In this document: positions 18,880 through 27,392 of the stretch, one piece after another
Numbering within the stretch: position 1 is the stretch's first letter
Layout: every line of letters begins with the position of its first letter
DNA from: Desulfurobacterium atlanticum
GTDB taxonomy: Bacteria > Aquificota > Aquificia > Desulfurobacteriales > Desulfurobacteriaceae
DNA length: 64,000 nucleotides
Direction of reading: 5' to 3'
NCBI RefSeq assembly: GCF_900188395.1
Contig: NZ_FZOB01000007.1
Location: forward strand, 1 to 64,000
The notes under the pieces: model-generated
Database searches by the model: none
Told to the model about the DNA's origin: nothing
Seen by the model: the letters and a program-made list of their open reading frames with translations, nothing else
Program-made: the position numbers and the translations under genes

Positions 18880-20148
18880 ATGGGAATGACTATAACCCAG
18901 AAAATTCTTGCAGAACACGCCGGAAAAAAAGAAGTTTATCCTGGCGAGTTGATTATGTGTAAGGTGGACATCGCTCTTGCCAATGATGTTACCGCACCTA
19001 TTGCCATAAAAAGGATAAAAGAACTCGGTGCGGAAAAGGTTTTTGATAAGGATAAGATAGCTCTTGTTCCTGACCACTTTACTCCTACAAAGGACATAAA
19101 GTCTGCTGAACAGGTGAAGATGATGAGAGAGTTTGCAAAAGAGTTCAACATTACACATTTCTGGAATGAAGGGAGAGTTGGTGTTGAACATGCCCTTTTA
19201 CCTGAACAGGGGGTTGTTGTTCCTGGAGATGTTGTTATAGGCGCAGACTCTCATACATGCACCTACGGTGCTCTTGGTGCTTTCTCAACAGGAGTAGGTT
19301 CAACTGATATGGCTTACGCATGGCTTACAGGAGAAGTGTGGTTTAAAGTTCCAGAGCAGTTAAAGTTTGTTTACTTTGGTAAGCGTAATAGGTGGGTTTC
19401 CGGAAAAGACTTGATTCTCTATGTTATTGGGATGATAGGAGTTGATGGTGCCCTTTACAAAACTATGGAGCACACAGGAGAAGCTATAAAAGAGCTTCCT
19501 ATGGACGATAGATTTACAATCTGCAATATGGCAATAGAAGCTGGTGCTAAAAACGGTATTATAGAACCTGATGAAATAACTCTTGAGTATGTAAAAGGAA
19601 GGGCTAAAAGACCTTACAAGCTCTATAAAAGTGACGAAGATGCTGAGTATGCAGAAGTTTTTGAAATAGATGTATCCAAGATAGAGCCTCAGGTTGCTTT
19701 TCCTCACCTTCCGTCAAATACAAGACCTGTTACTGAAGCTACCCATGTAACAATAGACCAGGTGGTTATCGGTTCATGTACCAACGGAAGGATTTCTGAC
19801 TTAAGAATTGCGGCACAAATATTAAAGGGTAAAAAGGTAAATCCAAATGTTAGATGTATAGTGATTCCTGCAACTCAGGAGATATATAAGCAGGCGATGA
19901 AAGAGGGACTTATAGACATTTTCCTTGATGCTGAATGTGTTGTTTCAACTCCAACGTGCGGTCCGTGTCTTGGTGGTCACATGGGTATTCTTGCAAAAGG
20001 TGAGAGAGCGGTTGCTACAACAAACAGAAACTTTGTTGGAAGAATGGGGCATCCAGAAAGTGAGGTTTACCTTGCTTCTCCAGCTGTTGCTGCTGCTTCA
20101 GCTGTTCTTGGTAGAATCGCTCATCCTGATGAAGTTGCTGGAAATTGA
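18880..20148 (+). CDS. leuC: 3-isopropylmalate dehydratase large subunit (LeuC / homoaconitase family)
   Basis: The protein has 422 residues. It isomerises 2- to 3-isopropylmalate in leucine synthesis, paired with a LeuD small subunit. The [4Fe-4S] ligands are C300 (GSCTNGR), C360 and C363 (CGPCLGGH). The C-terminal block [20 protein letters not shown] is diagnostic. The ~420-residue length is that of the archaeal/Aquifex-type LeuC. AGGAG at 18868-18872 supports the ATG at 18880; the upstream in-frame GTG overlaps the ribosome binding site. No leuD follows. A related substrate such as homoaconitate cannot be excluded. Confidence 0.92.
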   Translation: MGMTITQKILAEHAGKKEVYPGELIMCKVDIALANDVTAPIAIKRIKELGAEKVFDKDKIALVPDHFTPTKDIKSAEQVKMMREFAKEFNITHFWNEGRVGVEHALLPEQGVVVPGDVVIGADSHTCTYGALGAFSTGVGSTDMAYAWLTGEVWFKVPEQLKFVYFGKRNRWVSGKDLILYVIGMIGVDGALYKTMEHTGEAIKELPMDDRFTICNMAIEAGAKNGIIEPDEITLEYVKGRAKRPYKLYKSDEDAEYAEVFEIDVSKIEPQVAFPHLPSNTRPVTEATHVTIDQVVIGSCTNGRISDLRIAAQILKGKKVNPNVRCIVIPATQEIYKQAMKEGLIDIFLDAECVVSTPTCGPCLGGHMGILAKGERAVATTNRNFVGRMGHPESEVYLASPAVAAASAVLGRIAHPDEVAGN

Positions 20149-20154
20149 CATAAG

Positions 20155-20175
20155 GGCAGGGAACCTTTCCCTGCC
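20155..20175. terminator. Hairpin between convergent leuC and the propeller gene
   Basis: GGCAGGGAA and TTTCCCTGCC form a strong stem just after the leuC stop. Neither side has a good T-run, so it may act as an mRNA end-protecting hairpin or a weak terminator. Confidence 0.45.
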
Positions 20176-20181
20176 ACTGAC

Positions 20182-21570
20182 TTATTTGAAATTTTTCTTA
20201 TACTCTTCAAACTCCTTTTTGTAGTCGGAGAAGGATTCACTTTTCTCTTTCGCTTTAAAGATGATGGTTTTCTTGGTTATCTTTCCGCTGTCATCTTTAA
20301 CAGCTATTACGACTTTGTGTTCTCCTGGATTTTTAAATGTTATAGAAATTGAAGCTGGGGGAGTTCCTTTGCCTATTTTTCCTTTCCCATCCACACTTAT
20401 GAAGTGAGCTACGATTTTTGAGTCATCAGAAGCAAATATAGATACGTTTACTTTTAGTGGGGTAAACCCTTCCTGTGGATGGGCTTCAACAACAAGTTTT
20501 GGTGGGAGATTTTCCTCTTGTGGTTCATTCTTTGGTACACTGGTTGTTGTGGTTTCTGCAGTTTGGTTTTCTGTTTCTGAAAGTCCCTCTTTCTCTATGC
20601 TGGTATTTACAACCGTCTTTGTAAAGGGTGTTTTATATACGGTAAACTGGTTATTAATAAAGGTTCCAAGCAAAGACTTGTCTTTAGATAAAACAAGACC
20701 ATCTCCTGATACGTTAGTATTTGTAATGGAGTTTTTAACAATATTTAATAGAAACACTTTCCGCGGGTCAAAAGAGTATTTCGCAAAGGACAAAAGAATT
20801 TCATCTTTATTTACCGGTGCAACTCCAAAGAATTTACCTCCTTTCTTTTCCAGCACAACTTTTGATGTTTTAAGCTCATAAACTCTTACTATATCGTTCC
20901 ATCCATCTTCAACGTAAATATACCTGTTTGAGATAGGAATCGCAATTTCAACTCTTCCTTGAGGTATGATTTCAGATATCAGGTTTCCAGACTTTGTGAA
21001 AAATCCAACTTTTCTATTGCTGTATGCGATGAAATGTTTTCCGTCTGGAAGGAAGTAAAATCTGGTAGAGAAATCCCTTCCAATGTTTACTTTTCTTACA
21101 GTTTTTCTGTTTATAAGGTCAACCTCTTCCATTGTTCCGTTACTATATAAAAGCAATATCTTTCCATAAGACAGGGGTTTGAACCATGAAAACTGACCTT
21201 CCACAGTTTCTATAACATCTCCGTTGTTACCTATGTAATAGAGTTTATTTTCAGATAGAACGTAGATGTGGTCATTATTTTTCGTGGCGGTGATGAAGTC
21301 TTTTCCTTTTATACGGTATGTATTGAGAAGTTCTCCTTTTTTGATGTTCCATAATTTTACTGTGCCGTCTTTTGATAGGGTTATTATTCCTTTACCTTCT
21401 TCAGTCTCAAAAAAGTTAATGGAGACTATTTCTGAAGAGTGGGTGCCTTTAAAAAGGATGTCAAACTGAAGAGGTTTTATTTTCTGGCTTCCAAATGTTG
21501 CAGCAAAAGGAGAAGCTAAAGGTATCAAGAAGGTAATGATTACCAGAAATAAAATTTTTATCTTTTTCAT
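20182..21570 (-). CDS. Exported WD40-like beta-propeller protein with PKD-like C-terminal domain
   Basis: The 462-residue protein has a clear signal peptide (MKKIKILFLVIITFLIPLAS, cleavage near 23-25), so it should be periplasmic or outer-membrane associated. Residues about 35-320 carry repeated four-strand units, for example GKGIITLSKDGTVKLWNIKK and HIYVLSENKLYYIG, which match a WD40-like propeller. A Thr/Glu-rich linker (about 325-350) leads to an Ig/PKD-like domain (about 355-445) containing PPKLVVEAHPQEGFTPLKV. The C-terminus is a short charged helix. It probably serves in binding or scaffolding. The ligand is unknown, and it stands alone. Confidence 0.65.
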   Translation of the reverse strand: MKKIKILFLVIITFLIPLASPFAATFGSQKIKPLQFDILFKGTHSSEIVSINFFETEEGKGIITLSKDGTVKLWNIKKGELLNTYRIKGKDFITATKNNDHIYVLSENKLYYIGNNGDVIETVEGQFSWFKPLSYGKILLLYSNGTMEEVDLINRKTVRKVNIGRDFSTRFYFLPDGKHFIAYSNRKVGFFTKSGNLISEIIPQGRVEIAIPISNRYIYVEDGWNDIVRVYELKTSKVVLEKKGGKFFGVAPVNKDEILLSFAKYSFDPRKVFLLNIVKNSITNTNVSGDGLVLSKDKSLLGTFINNQFTVYKTPFTKTVVNTSIEKEGLSETENQTAETTTTSVPKNEPQEENLPPKLVVEAHPQEGFTPLKVNVSIFASDDSKIVAHFISVDGKGKIGKGTPPASISITFKNPGEHKVVIAVKDDSGKITKKTIIFKAKEKSESFSDYKKEFEEYKKNFK

Positions 21571-21641
21571 CTGTTCTCTCCTCCCTCGGGTTTTATGTTA
21601 AAAATTTACCATAAATTGAGTTTATAATTAACATTTTCAGG

Positions 21642-21786
21642 GAGGCTGTTTGAAAAATGGCTATGAATTTTAAGAGATCCTTCGGGCTTTGCCCTCAGGA
21701 TGACTTTCTTCGTCATTCTGAGGCTGTTTTGCAGCCGAAGAATCTCAATACCTTTTACAAACAAATGAGAATTTTCAAACACTCTC
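21642..21786 (-). mobile_element. 145-bp MITE-like element, copy B, with perfect 11-bp target duplication
   Basis: This is the second copy of the element at 172-316, in opposite orientation and differing at four positions. It is flanked on both sides by the identical 11-bp sequence ACATTTTCAGG (21631-21641 and 21787-21797), a target-site duplication. The ends are GAGGCTGTTTGAAAA and, read inward from the right, GAGAGTGTTTGAAAA. The internal hairpins match copy A. The right-hand duplication plus the following AGG rebuilds the ribosome binding site of the AK6 gene. Confidence 0.92.
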
Positions 21787-21805
21787 ACATTTTCAGGAGG
21801 AAAAG

Positions 21806-22309
21806 TTGAGACTATGTATAACAGGAACACCGGGAACCGGGAAAACTACTGTTGCAAAAATTCTTTCTGAGAAACTCAGGCTACCTATTTATAATCTTTC
21901 AGATATTGTGAAAGAGAAAAAGCTCTATAAAAGTTTTGACGAAGGAAGGGATGCTTTTATCGTTGATATTGAAAAGTTAAGGGAATTTTTCAAAGATAAG
22001 CACAGATTTATAGCAGAAGGACTTGTGGCTCATTACATCCCTTGTGATGTTCTGGTGGTTTTGAGAGCAAAACCGGATGTAATAAGAGAGAGGTTAAAAG
22101 AGAGAAACTATACCACAGAGAAAGTGGAGGAAAACGTTGAAGCAGAACGGATAGCTTATTGCGCTACTGAAGCTTTTGAGAATTTTAGCGGAAAAGTTTT
22201 TATCCACATAGACACTTCTAACAGAACTCCTGAAAAGATTGTGAATGTTATAATAGAAGGAGTTAAACGTGGTGGTATTGTTGAGGAGATAGACTGGTTG
22301 GAGGGTTGA
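21806..22309 (+). CDS. AK6/Fap7-type adenylate kinase
   Basis: The 167-residue P-loop kinase has GTPGTGKTT (7-15). The overall pattern of the AK6 family is present: the NLSDIVKEK segment, a short NMP region, and a LID with LRAKPDVIRERLKERNY. AK6 proteins are typical of archaea and eukaryotes, where they also assist small-subunit ribosome assembly. They recur in some thermophilic bacteria. It starts at TTG 21806, 5 nt after GGAGG. The MITE lies immediately upstream, so its promoter has either been displaced or sits in the element. It overlaps the pgi start by 1 bp. Confidence 0.82.
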   Translation: MRLCITGTPGTGKTTVAKILSEKLRLPIYNLSDIVKEKKLYKSFDEGRDAFIVDIEKLREFFKDKHRFIAEGLVAHYIPCDVLVVLRAKPDVIRERLKERNYTTEKVEENVEAERIAYCATEAFENFSGKVFIHIDTSNRTPEKIVNVIIEGVKRGGIVEEIDWLEG

Positions 22310-23520
22310 TGGGGTATGTTAGATATGACCTGAAAGGTATTAAATGCCTGCCTGAAACACTTAAAAAACTTGACTTCTCTTCCCTTTTTACCAGAGAGAA
22401 GATGCCTTTTATAGGTGCCTTTTCTGTTCATATAAAGGAGATAAAAGAAACTTTAAGAAGGTTTAAAGAGATTTACGATAATATGTTTGTTATCGGCATC
22501 GGCGGTTCATCTCTTGGTATTCAATCAATATATGAAGGTATATACGGAAAGCATAAAATTACAGGCAGAAAACTTTACTTTCTTGAGAATGTTGATCCTT
22601 TTAACATTCATCAAATTTTTCAGTCGGCTCCGTGGGATAGAACCGTTTACTGTGTGATAAGTAAGTCGGGAAGTACCCTTGAAACAGTATCAATTTTTAA
22701 TCTTGTCCTTTATGAGATGAAAAGGAGAGGTTTTACTGACCTTTATAAGAGATTCATATTTATCTCGGGGAAAAATACTCCCTTTTATTCTATTGCAAAA
22801 GAACTTGGTGCTCCTTTTTTTGAGATACCTGAAGAGATAGGGGGTCGGTTTTCTGTTCTCACTCCGGTAGGGCTTATTCCTGCAGATTTTGTTGATATTG
22901 ACCCTTACGCTTTAGTAGGTGGAGGTATGGAAATTCTGGAAGAGATTTCACAGAATAAAGAGCATGAAGCTATTATTCTGACATGTGCAGAGTATGAGAG
23001 TTATATAAACGGTAGAAACATAAACGTTATGATGCCCTATTCTGATTCTTTAAGAAAGTTTTCAGAATGGTGGGTTCAGCTGTGGGCTGAAAGTCTGGGA
23101 AAAGATGGTAAAGGACAGACTCCTCTTCCTGCAGTTGGAACTGTTGACCAGCATTCGCTCCTTCAGCTTTTTATGGATGGTCCTGATGATAAGTTTTACC
23201 AGTTTATAAAAGTTGAGAACTTCGGCAGTGATTTTATACTTCCCAAAAAGACGCAGGTGCTTGATTTTATTGCAGGTAAAAGAATTTCAGATATTATCCA
23301 TGCAGAGTTTGAAGGAACTGTTGAAGCTTTAAGGCAGGGGGGAAGGCCTGTTGCTGTTTTAGAAGTTAGTAGAATGACACCAGAAGTAATGGGAGCGCTT
23401 TTTACTCTTTACATGGTGAAAACAGTAGTGATGGCGGAGCTTATGGGAGTTAATCCTTATGGCCAGCCGGGAGTGGAAATAGGGAAGAAGATAGCTAAAA
23501 GGAAGCTTGGAGGAGTATGA
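22309..23520 (+). CDS. pgi: Glucose-6-phosphate isomerase
   Basis: This 403-residue cytoplasmic enzyme interconverts glucose-6-phosphate and fructose-6-phosphate. It has the phosphate-binding SIS pattern (GIGGSSLGIQSIYEG and ISKSGSTLETVS), plus GTVDQHSLLQLF and QPGVEIGKKIAKRKL near the C-terminus. It belongs to the shorter bacterial type (about 400-450 residues). The ATG at 22309 overlaps the previous stop (TGATG), with GGAGGG just upstream. It overlaps rsmB by 4 bp. In an autotroph it would serve gluconeogenesis and cell-wall sugar supply. Confidence 0.94.
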   Translation: MGYVRYDLKGIKCLPETLKKLDFSSLFTREKMPFIGAFSVHIKEIKETLRRFKEIYDNMFVIGIGGSSLGIQSIYEGIYGKHKITGRKLYFLENVDPFNIHQIFQSAPWDRTVYCVISKSGSTLETVSIFNLVLYEMKRRGFTDLYKRFIFISGKNTPFYSIAKELGAPFFEIPEEIGGRFSVLTPVGLIPADFVDIDPYALVGGGMEILEEISQNKEHEAIILTCAEYESYINGRNINVMMPYSDSLRKFSEWWVQLWAESLGKDGKGQTPLPAVGTVDQHSLLQLFMDGPDDKFYQFIKVENFGSDFILPKKTQVLDFIAGKRISDIIHAEFEGTVEALRQGGRPVAVLEVSRMTPEVMGALFTLYMVKTVVMAELMGVNPYGQPGVEIGKKIAKRKLGGV

Positions 23521-24815
23521 ATACACGCGAGATTGCTGTTAAAATTTTATGTGAGTTTGAAAAAGATCTGAAGATAAAACCTCACTTTGAAAGATTAACA
23601 AAAAATCTTTCTTTTAAGGACAGAAGTTTTGTAAGGGAGATTGTTTCAGGAAGTGTCAGATTTTTGAAACTTCTTGATTTTTCCATAGAAAAGGTTTCAG
23701 GAAAGAATCAGAAAAAACAGCATCCTGCTGTTAGAAACAGTTTAAGGATTCTTGCTTATCAGATTTTTTTTATGTCGGTGCCTCTATATGCTGCCATAAA
23801 TGAAACTGTTGAAGCAGTGAAGCATTTCAGGAAAAAAGCTGCCGGGTTTGTTAATGCTGTTGGAAAAAAACTTATAAATTTTGACTACAAAGCTGAAATA
23901 GAAAAAATCCCTGACTTTTATGAAAGGATATCTACTTTGTACTCTTTTGAAAATTGGATGGTAAAAAGATGGCATAGATTTTACGAAGATGAGTTAGTTT
24001 CTATTCTCTCATTCCTTAATAGAACTGCACCTCTTTATATTAGAATTAACACTTTAAAGGTTAAAGTTTCAGACTATTTAAAATTTCTTGAAGAGAGCGG
24101 TATAGAGTTTGAGGTTCATCCATTTATAAAAGAGATGGTAAGGATTAAAGGAAAAGTTGATATACAATCTTTGCCCGGATACGCTGATGGGTTTTTTTAC
24201 ATTCAGGATGTAGCTTCTTACCTTTCAGCCCTTTTATTATCGCCTCAGAAAGGAAAAAAAATCCTTGATATTGCAGCTGCCCCAGGCGGTAAAACTACCG
24301 CGATAGCAGCACTTGTGGAAAATGAAGCTGATATTATTGCGGTAGATGTTGATTCCGAAAGATTGAAGCTTCTTGATAGAAATCTTGAAAAGCTTGGTGT
24401 AAATTGTGTTAAAACGTTAAAAACGGATATTACAAAAGAAAATCCTTTTACAGAAAACAGCTTTGATAGAGTTTTGCTTGATGCTCCCTGTAGTGGAACG
24501 GGAATTATAAGAAGACATCCTGAAGGCAAATGGAACAAAAGTTTATCTTTGATAAAACATAACCAGAAATTGGAGAAAGCGCTGTTAAAAGAGGCTTTTA
24601 AACTCCTTAAGCCAGGTGGGACACTGCTTTACAGTGTTTGCAGTCTTGAAAGAGAGGAGGGAGAGGAAATTGTTAATTTTGCATTAAATATAGGTTTTAA
24701 AAAAAGAGACTTTGATATAAAATTTGAAGAAATAGGTGTTAAAGGAAGTATGGCAAGGGTGTTTCCTCATAAGCAGGGAACGGATGGATTTTTTTACGCT
24801 ATATTTACAAAATAG
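23517..24815 (+). CDS. rsmB: 16S rRNA m5C967 methyltransferase RsmB
   Basis: The 432-residue protein has an N-terminal NusB-like RNA-binding domain (about 1-135) and a C-terminal Rossmann methyltransferase domain. The SAM site is seen in ILDIAAAPGGKTTAIA. The two catalytic cysteines of m5C-RNA methyltransferases are C325 (DAPCSGTG) and C375 (SVCSLERE). It methylates C967 of 16S rRNA in E. coli numbering. Its ATG overlaps the pgi stop (ATGA). Confidence 0.93.
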   Translation: MNTREIAVKILCEFEKDLKIKPHFERLTKNLSFKDRSFVREIVSGSVRFLKLLDFSIEKVSGKNQKKQHPAVRNSLRILAYQIFFMSVPLYAAINETVEAVKHFRKKAAGFVNAVGKKLINFDYKAEIEKIPDFYERISTLYSFENWMVKRWHRFYEDELVSILSFLNRTAPLYIRINTLKVKVSDYLKFLEESGIEFEVHPFIKEMVRIKGKVDIQSLPGYADGFFYIQDVASYLSALLLSPQKGKKILDIAAAPGGKTTAIAALVENEADIIAVDVDSERLKLLDRNLEKLGVNCVKTLKTDITKENPFTENSFDRVLLDAPCSGTGIIRRHPEGKWNKSLSLIKHNQKLEKALLKEAFKLLKPGGTLLYSVCSLEREEGEEIVNFALNIGFKKRDFDIKFEEIGVKGSMARVFPHKQGTDGFFYAIFTK

Positions 24816-24823
24816 GAGGGGTT

Positions 24824-25474
24824 ATGGCAGAGGTAGAAAGGTTAAAACTTAAAAGGGAAGTTATGCTTAAGCTTATAAAGGCTCTTATTGATGGTGAAGA
24901 GCTTGAAAAAGTGTCTGAGATTGTGAGTATGGACCCAAATCTTTCTCTCAGACTTTTAAAGTTCATCAATTCTCCGTATTTTGGATTGAGTAAAGAGATA
25001 ACATCCATTGTTCAGGCTGTTGCCTATCTTGGATATCAGAATCTTAAAGACTACATTTTCGTTCTTTTAACCTCTTCACTTCTAAAATCTGCAGATAGAG
25101 ATGAAATAAGGAATATACTTAAGCAGGCTTTTGCCATGAAATATGTTGCAGAAAAACTTTTACCGGCTCATGTTGATGAAGCTTTTATGGTTGGACTGCT
25201 GGCCCCGGTGCTTAAGGAAGTTGATGTTGATGAGTTAAAGAAAATTCTCCAGAAAGCTGGTGTTTCGGATAACATAATAATGGGACTTCTTGATGAAGGA
25301 AGTTCTCTTTATAGAATAAAAGAGTTTACCAAGAAACTTCTTGATTTTTGTGAGAGAGTTGCAAGGAATGAACAGGTTGACCTGAAAGATACAGAAGGAC
25401 TTACTTTCAGTGATATAGATGATATATGTAAAAAGGCAACAAAAGAAGCAGAATCTTTAATATCTGCACTTTAA
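24824..25474 (+). CDS. HDOD-domain signalling protein
   Basis: The 216-residue protein is nearly all one HDOD domain: VSMDPNLSLRLLKFINSPYF followed by ITSIVQAVAYLGYQNLKDYI is the family hallmark. The metal-binding HD residues of true HD phosphodiesterases are absent, as is usual for HDOD. HDOD proteins act in c-di-GMP, chemotaxis and stress signalling, probably as scaffolds. GGAGG precedes the ATG. It ends the AK6-pgi-rsmB run and is followed by a strong terminator. Confidence 0.82.
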   Translation: MAEVERLKLKREVMLKLIKALIDGEELEKVSEIVSMDPNLSLRLLKFINSPYFGLSKEITSIVQAVAYLGYQNLKDYIFVLLTSSLLKSADRDEIRNILKQAFAMKYVAEKLLPAHVDEAFMVGLLAPVLKEVDVDELKKILQKAGVSDNIIMGLLDEGSSLYRIKEFTKKLLDFCERVARNEQVDLKDTEGLTFSDIDDICKKATKEAESLISAL

Positions 25475-25496
25475 TTTTAGAACAATTTCATTTTGG

Positions 25497-25528
25497 AAGC
25501 CCCTTAAAAAGGGGCTTTTTTTTATTTT
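25497..25528 (+). terminator. Rho-independent terminator of the AK6-pgi-rsmB-HDOD run
   Basis: AAGCCCCTT, loop AAAA, then AGGGGCTT followed by a run of at least eight T. It is a textbook hairpin about 23 bp after the stop. Confidence 0.93.
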
Positions 25529-25536
25529 TAGAGGTC

Positions 25537-25564
25537 TTGAAAAAAAGAAAATGTAGCATAAATT
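25537..25564 (+). promoter_or_regulatory. Candidate promoter of the histone-fold gene
   Basis: TTGAAA (25537-25542), a 16-bp spacer and TAAATT (25559-25564) lie between the terminator and the gene. The region is A/T rich, so other -10 boxes are possible. Confidence 0.35.
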
Positions 25565-25608
25565 TCCATTTTAGAAAATATAAAATATAATTTTAAGGAG
25601 GTGAGGGA

Positions 25609-26058
25609 ATGGCAGTTGTTGGATTTGCAAAACTTGAAGCACTTTTCAGGAAAGCTGCAGGCCTTGACATTGATAAAAATAAGGCAAAAGTAATTACAGA
25701 TATTGTGGAGAAAAAACTCTATGACCTTCTTCTCATAGGTGAAAGAAATGCAAAATACAACGGCAGAGATGTTATATGGGAGTGTGATGTTCCGTTAACA
25801 AAAGGGTTTCTTGAAACGATTCAAAAATTTAAGGAACTTGAAGAAGTGCTTGAATTAAAGGATATTCTTGATTTTCTGGCAACACAACCTCCGCTAAAAT
25901 ATCCCCTTGAAGCAGAACTTGAAAATAAACTTCCAGAGATTGTTGGAGCACTGCTTTTCATTCTTGCGAGGATAATAAAAGAGATAGATGAAAATTGTAA
26001 GCAGCCTTCTGTTGAAGATATTGAAAGAGCAGGAAGAATTCTTGATTTAACTATGTAA
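25609..26058 (+). CDS. DUF1931 histone-fold doublet protein (Aq_328 family)
   Basis: The 149-residue all-helical protein contains two consecutive histone-fold-like halves. The first runs to about residue 70 (ALFRKAAGLDIDKNKAKVIT, then DIVEKKLYDLL), and the second runs from about 75 to the end (DVPLTKGFLETIQKF ... QPSVEDIERAGRILD). This is the family of Aquifex Aq_328, whose structure shows an ancestral histone fold. It is free-standing, with AAGGAGG upstream and strong terminators on both sides. DNA binding is not proven for the family. The sequence is acidic overall, which argues against simple nucleosome-like wrapping. Confidence 0.85.
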   Translation: MAVVGFAKLEALFRKAAGLDIDKNKAKVITDIVEKKLYDLLLIGERNAKYNGRDVIWECDVPLTKGFLETIQKFKELEEVLELKDILDFLATQPPLKYPLEAELENKLPEIVGALLFILARIIKEIDENCKQPSVEDIERAGRILDLTM

Positions 26059-26084
26059 GCTGCTATCACGATTTTAAACAGAAT

Positions 26085-26113
26085 AAAAGCCCGGCATCTG
26101 CCGGGCTTTTAAA
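26085..26113 (+). terminator. Rho-independent terminator after the histone-fold gene
   Basis: AAAAGCCCGGCA and TGCCGGGCTTTT form a perfect 12-bp stem with a two-base loop. A-runs and T-runs on the two sides would let it work in both directions. Confidence 0.92.
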
Positions 26114-26266
26114 ATATTTCCCATCGCTCTGACATCAAAGGTATCTATTGCATTCTATATATCACCTTATAAATTCTGGAAAGATTAATCTCTAACAGTT
26201 TTTTAACACTTCCCTCCTTAATATATCACTGCGCGAAAAATCTAAACTTTAAAGGAGGAAAGATAT

Positions 26267-27331
26267 ATGAAAAAGTTCCTGTGTCGTTTATTTTCAGGCC
26301 TACTTACTGCCGTTGCACTTGTGAACATTGCAAATGCTCAAGAAGTTTTAAGAATTATCACCTGGAAAGGCTACATTCCTAAAGAGCTTCAGGAGAAGTT
26401 TGAAAAAGAAACGGGTATTAAGCTGAAAATCACTTATTCAAACAACGAAGAGATGCTTGCAAAGCTTCGTGCAACAAGGGGCGGCGGTTTTGACCTTGCC
26501 CAGCCTTCAGCTGACAGAATTCTTTTCGCTGCTAAAAAATACAAAATTTACCAGCCTATGGATTATTCAAAGATTGAAGTTAAAAATATCAAACCCACAC
26601 TTTTTAAAGCAACTAAAGAGATTTCAGGCGGTTATGCAGTTCCTTACTGCTTTGGAACAACTGGACTTATAGTTAATAAAAAGTATGCTCCTGATGCCAA
26701 CGACTGGAGCGACCTTTATAATCCTAAGTACGCCGGACATATAGCTTACAGGCTTAAAAGGCCGCTTCTTATTGGTGTTGCTTTTGCCATGGGATATAAC
26801 CCGTTTAAGCTTTACAACAATATCCCAGAATATAAGAAGATGATAGACAAGGTAGCCCAAAAACTTATAGAAACCAAAAGCTACGTTTACGCCTACTGGA
26901 ACAGTGGAGACCAACAGAGAGAGTTTGCAAGAAGTGGTAAGGTTTGGGTTGAGACAGGATGGGACGGAATAGGGTGGAATCTTCACAAAGAGAATCCTGA
27001 TATAGATTTTATTGCTCCTAAAAGTGGTGCTCTCGGATGGATAGATACCTTTGCAATTCCTAAAAGAAGCAGAAATGTGGAAGGTGCATATAAGTTTATC
27101 AACTTTATGTTAAGACCTGAAAATGCAGCAGTTTTTGTTAATCATGAGAGATATCAAAGTGCTTCTAACGGTGTTGAAAAATACGTGAAGAAAGAAATTA
27201 AAGAAGATTGGCAGAGAACTTTTGACAAGAAGAACCTTGAGAACATAAAGTGGTACCCGGCTCTTCCTGCAGCCTGTGAAAAGATTGAGTCTGAAGCTCT
27301 TGAAAGAATCAAAGCAGCCGCTGCAAGATAA
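26267..27331 (+). CDS. PotD-like periplasmic solute-binding protein
   Basis: The 354-residue protein has a signal peptide (cleavage after about residue 24, ANAQE) and then a type II periplasmic binding fold beginning LRIITWKGYIPKELQEKFEK, typical of the PotD/PotF (polyamine) and 2-aminoethylphosphonate-binding branch. YWNSGDQQREFARSG and GALGWIDTFAIPK are conserved blocks. It is the first gene of an ABC importer operon and is followed by a hairpin that would raise its transcript level over that of the membrane genes. AAAGGAGG precedes the start. The ligand cannot be read from the sequence. The context of a phosphatase-like last gene favours an organophosphate or phosphonate over a polyamine. 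Confidence 0.85.
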   Translation: MKKFLCRLFSGLLTAVALVNIANAQEVLRIITWKGYIPKELQEKFEKETGIKLKITYSNNEEMLAKLRATRGGGFDLAQPSADRILFAAKKYKIYQPMDYSKIEVKNIKPTLFKATKEISGGYAVPYCFGTTGLIVNKKYAPDANDWSDLYNPKYAGHIAYRLKRPLLIGVAFAMGYNPFKLYNNIPEYKKMIDKVAQKLIETKSYVYAYWNSGDQQREFARSGKVWVETGWDGIGWNLHKENPDIDFIAPKSGALGWIDTFAIPKRSRNVEGAYKFINFMLRPENAAVFVNHERYQSASNGVEKYVKKEIKEDWQRTFDKKNLENIKWYPALPAACEKIESEALERIKAAAAR

Positions 27332-27340
27332 TCTGCTTCA

Positions 27341-27372
27341 GGGCACTCATGTGAGTGCCCTTACTTTTTTAA
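27341..27372 (+). terminator. Intra-operon attenuator hairpin between binding protein and ATPase genes
   Basis: GGGCACTCA, loop TG, then TGAGTGCCC followed by TTACTTTTTT. The stem is perfect over 9 bp, and the T-run is interrupted. Such a partial terminator after the binding-protein gene is common in ABC importer operons. Confidence 0.7.
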
Positions 27373-27392
27373 GTTCTTTTTTGGAGTAAACG

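Noticed and set aside
18865-18880. GTG start for leuC at 18865
   Set aside because: The AGGAG that serves ATG 18880 lies within these codons.
21606-21830. Minus-strand open frame over the second repeat copy
   Set aside because: It shares its peptide with the frame in copy A only because both lie in the same 145-bp element; it has no ribosome binding site.
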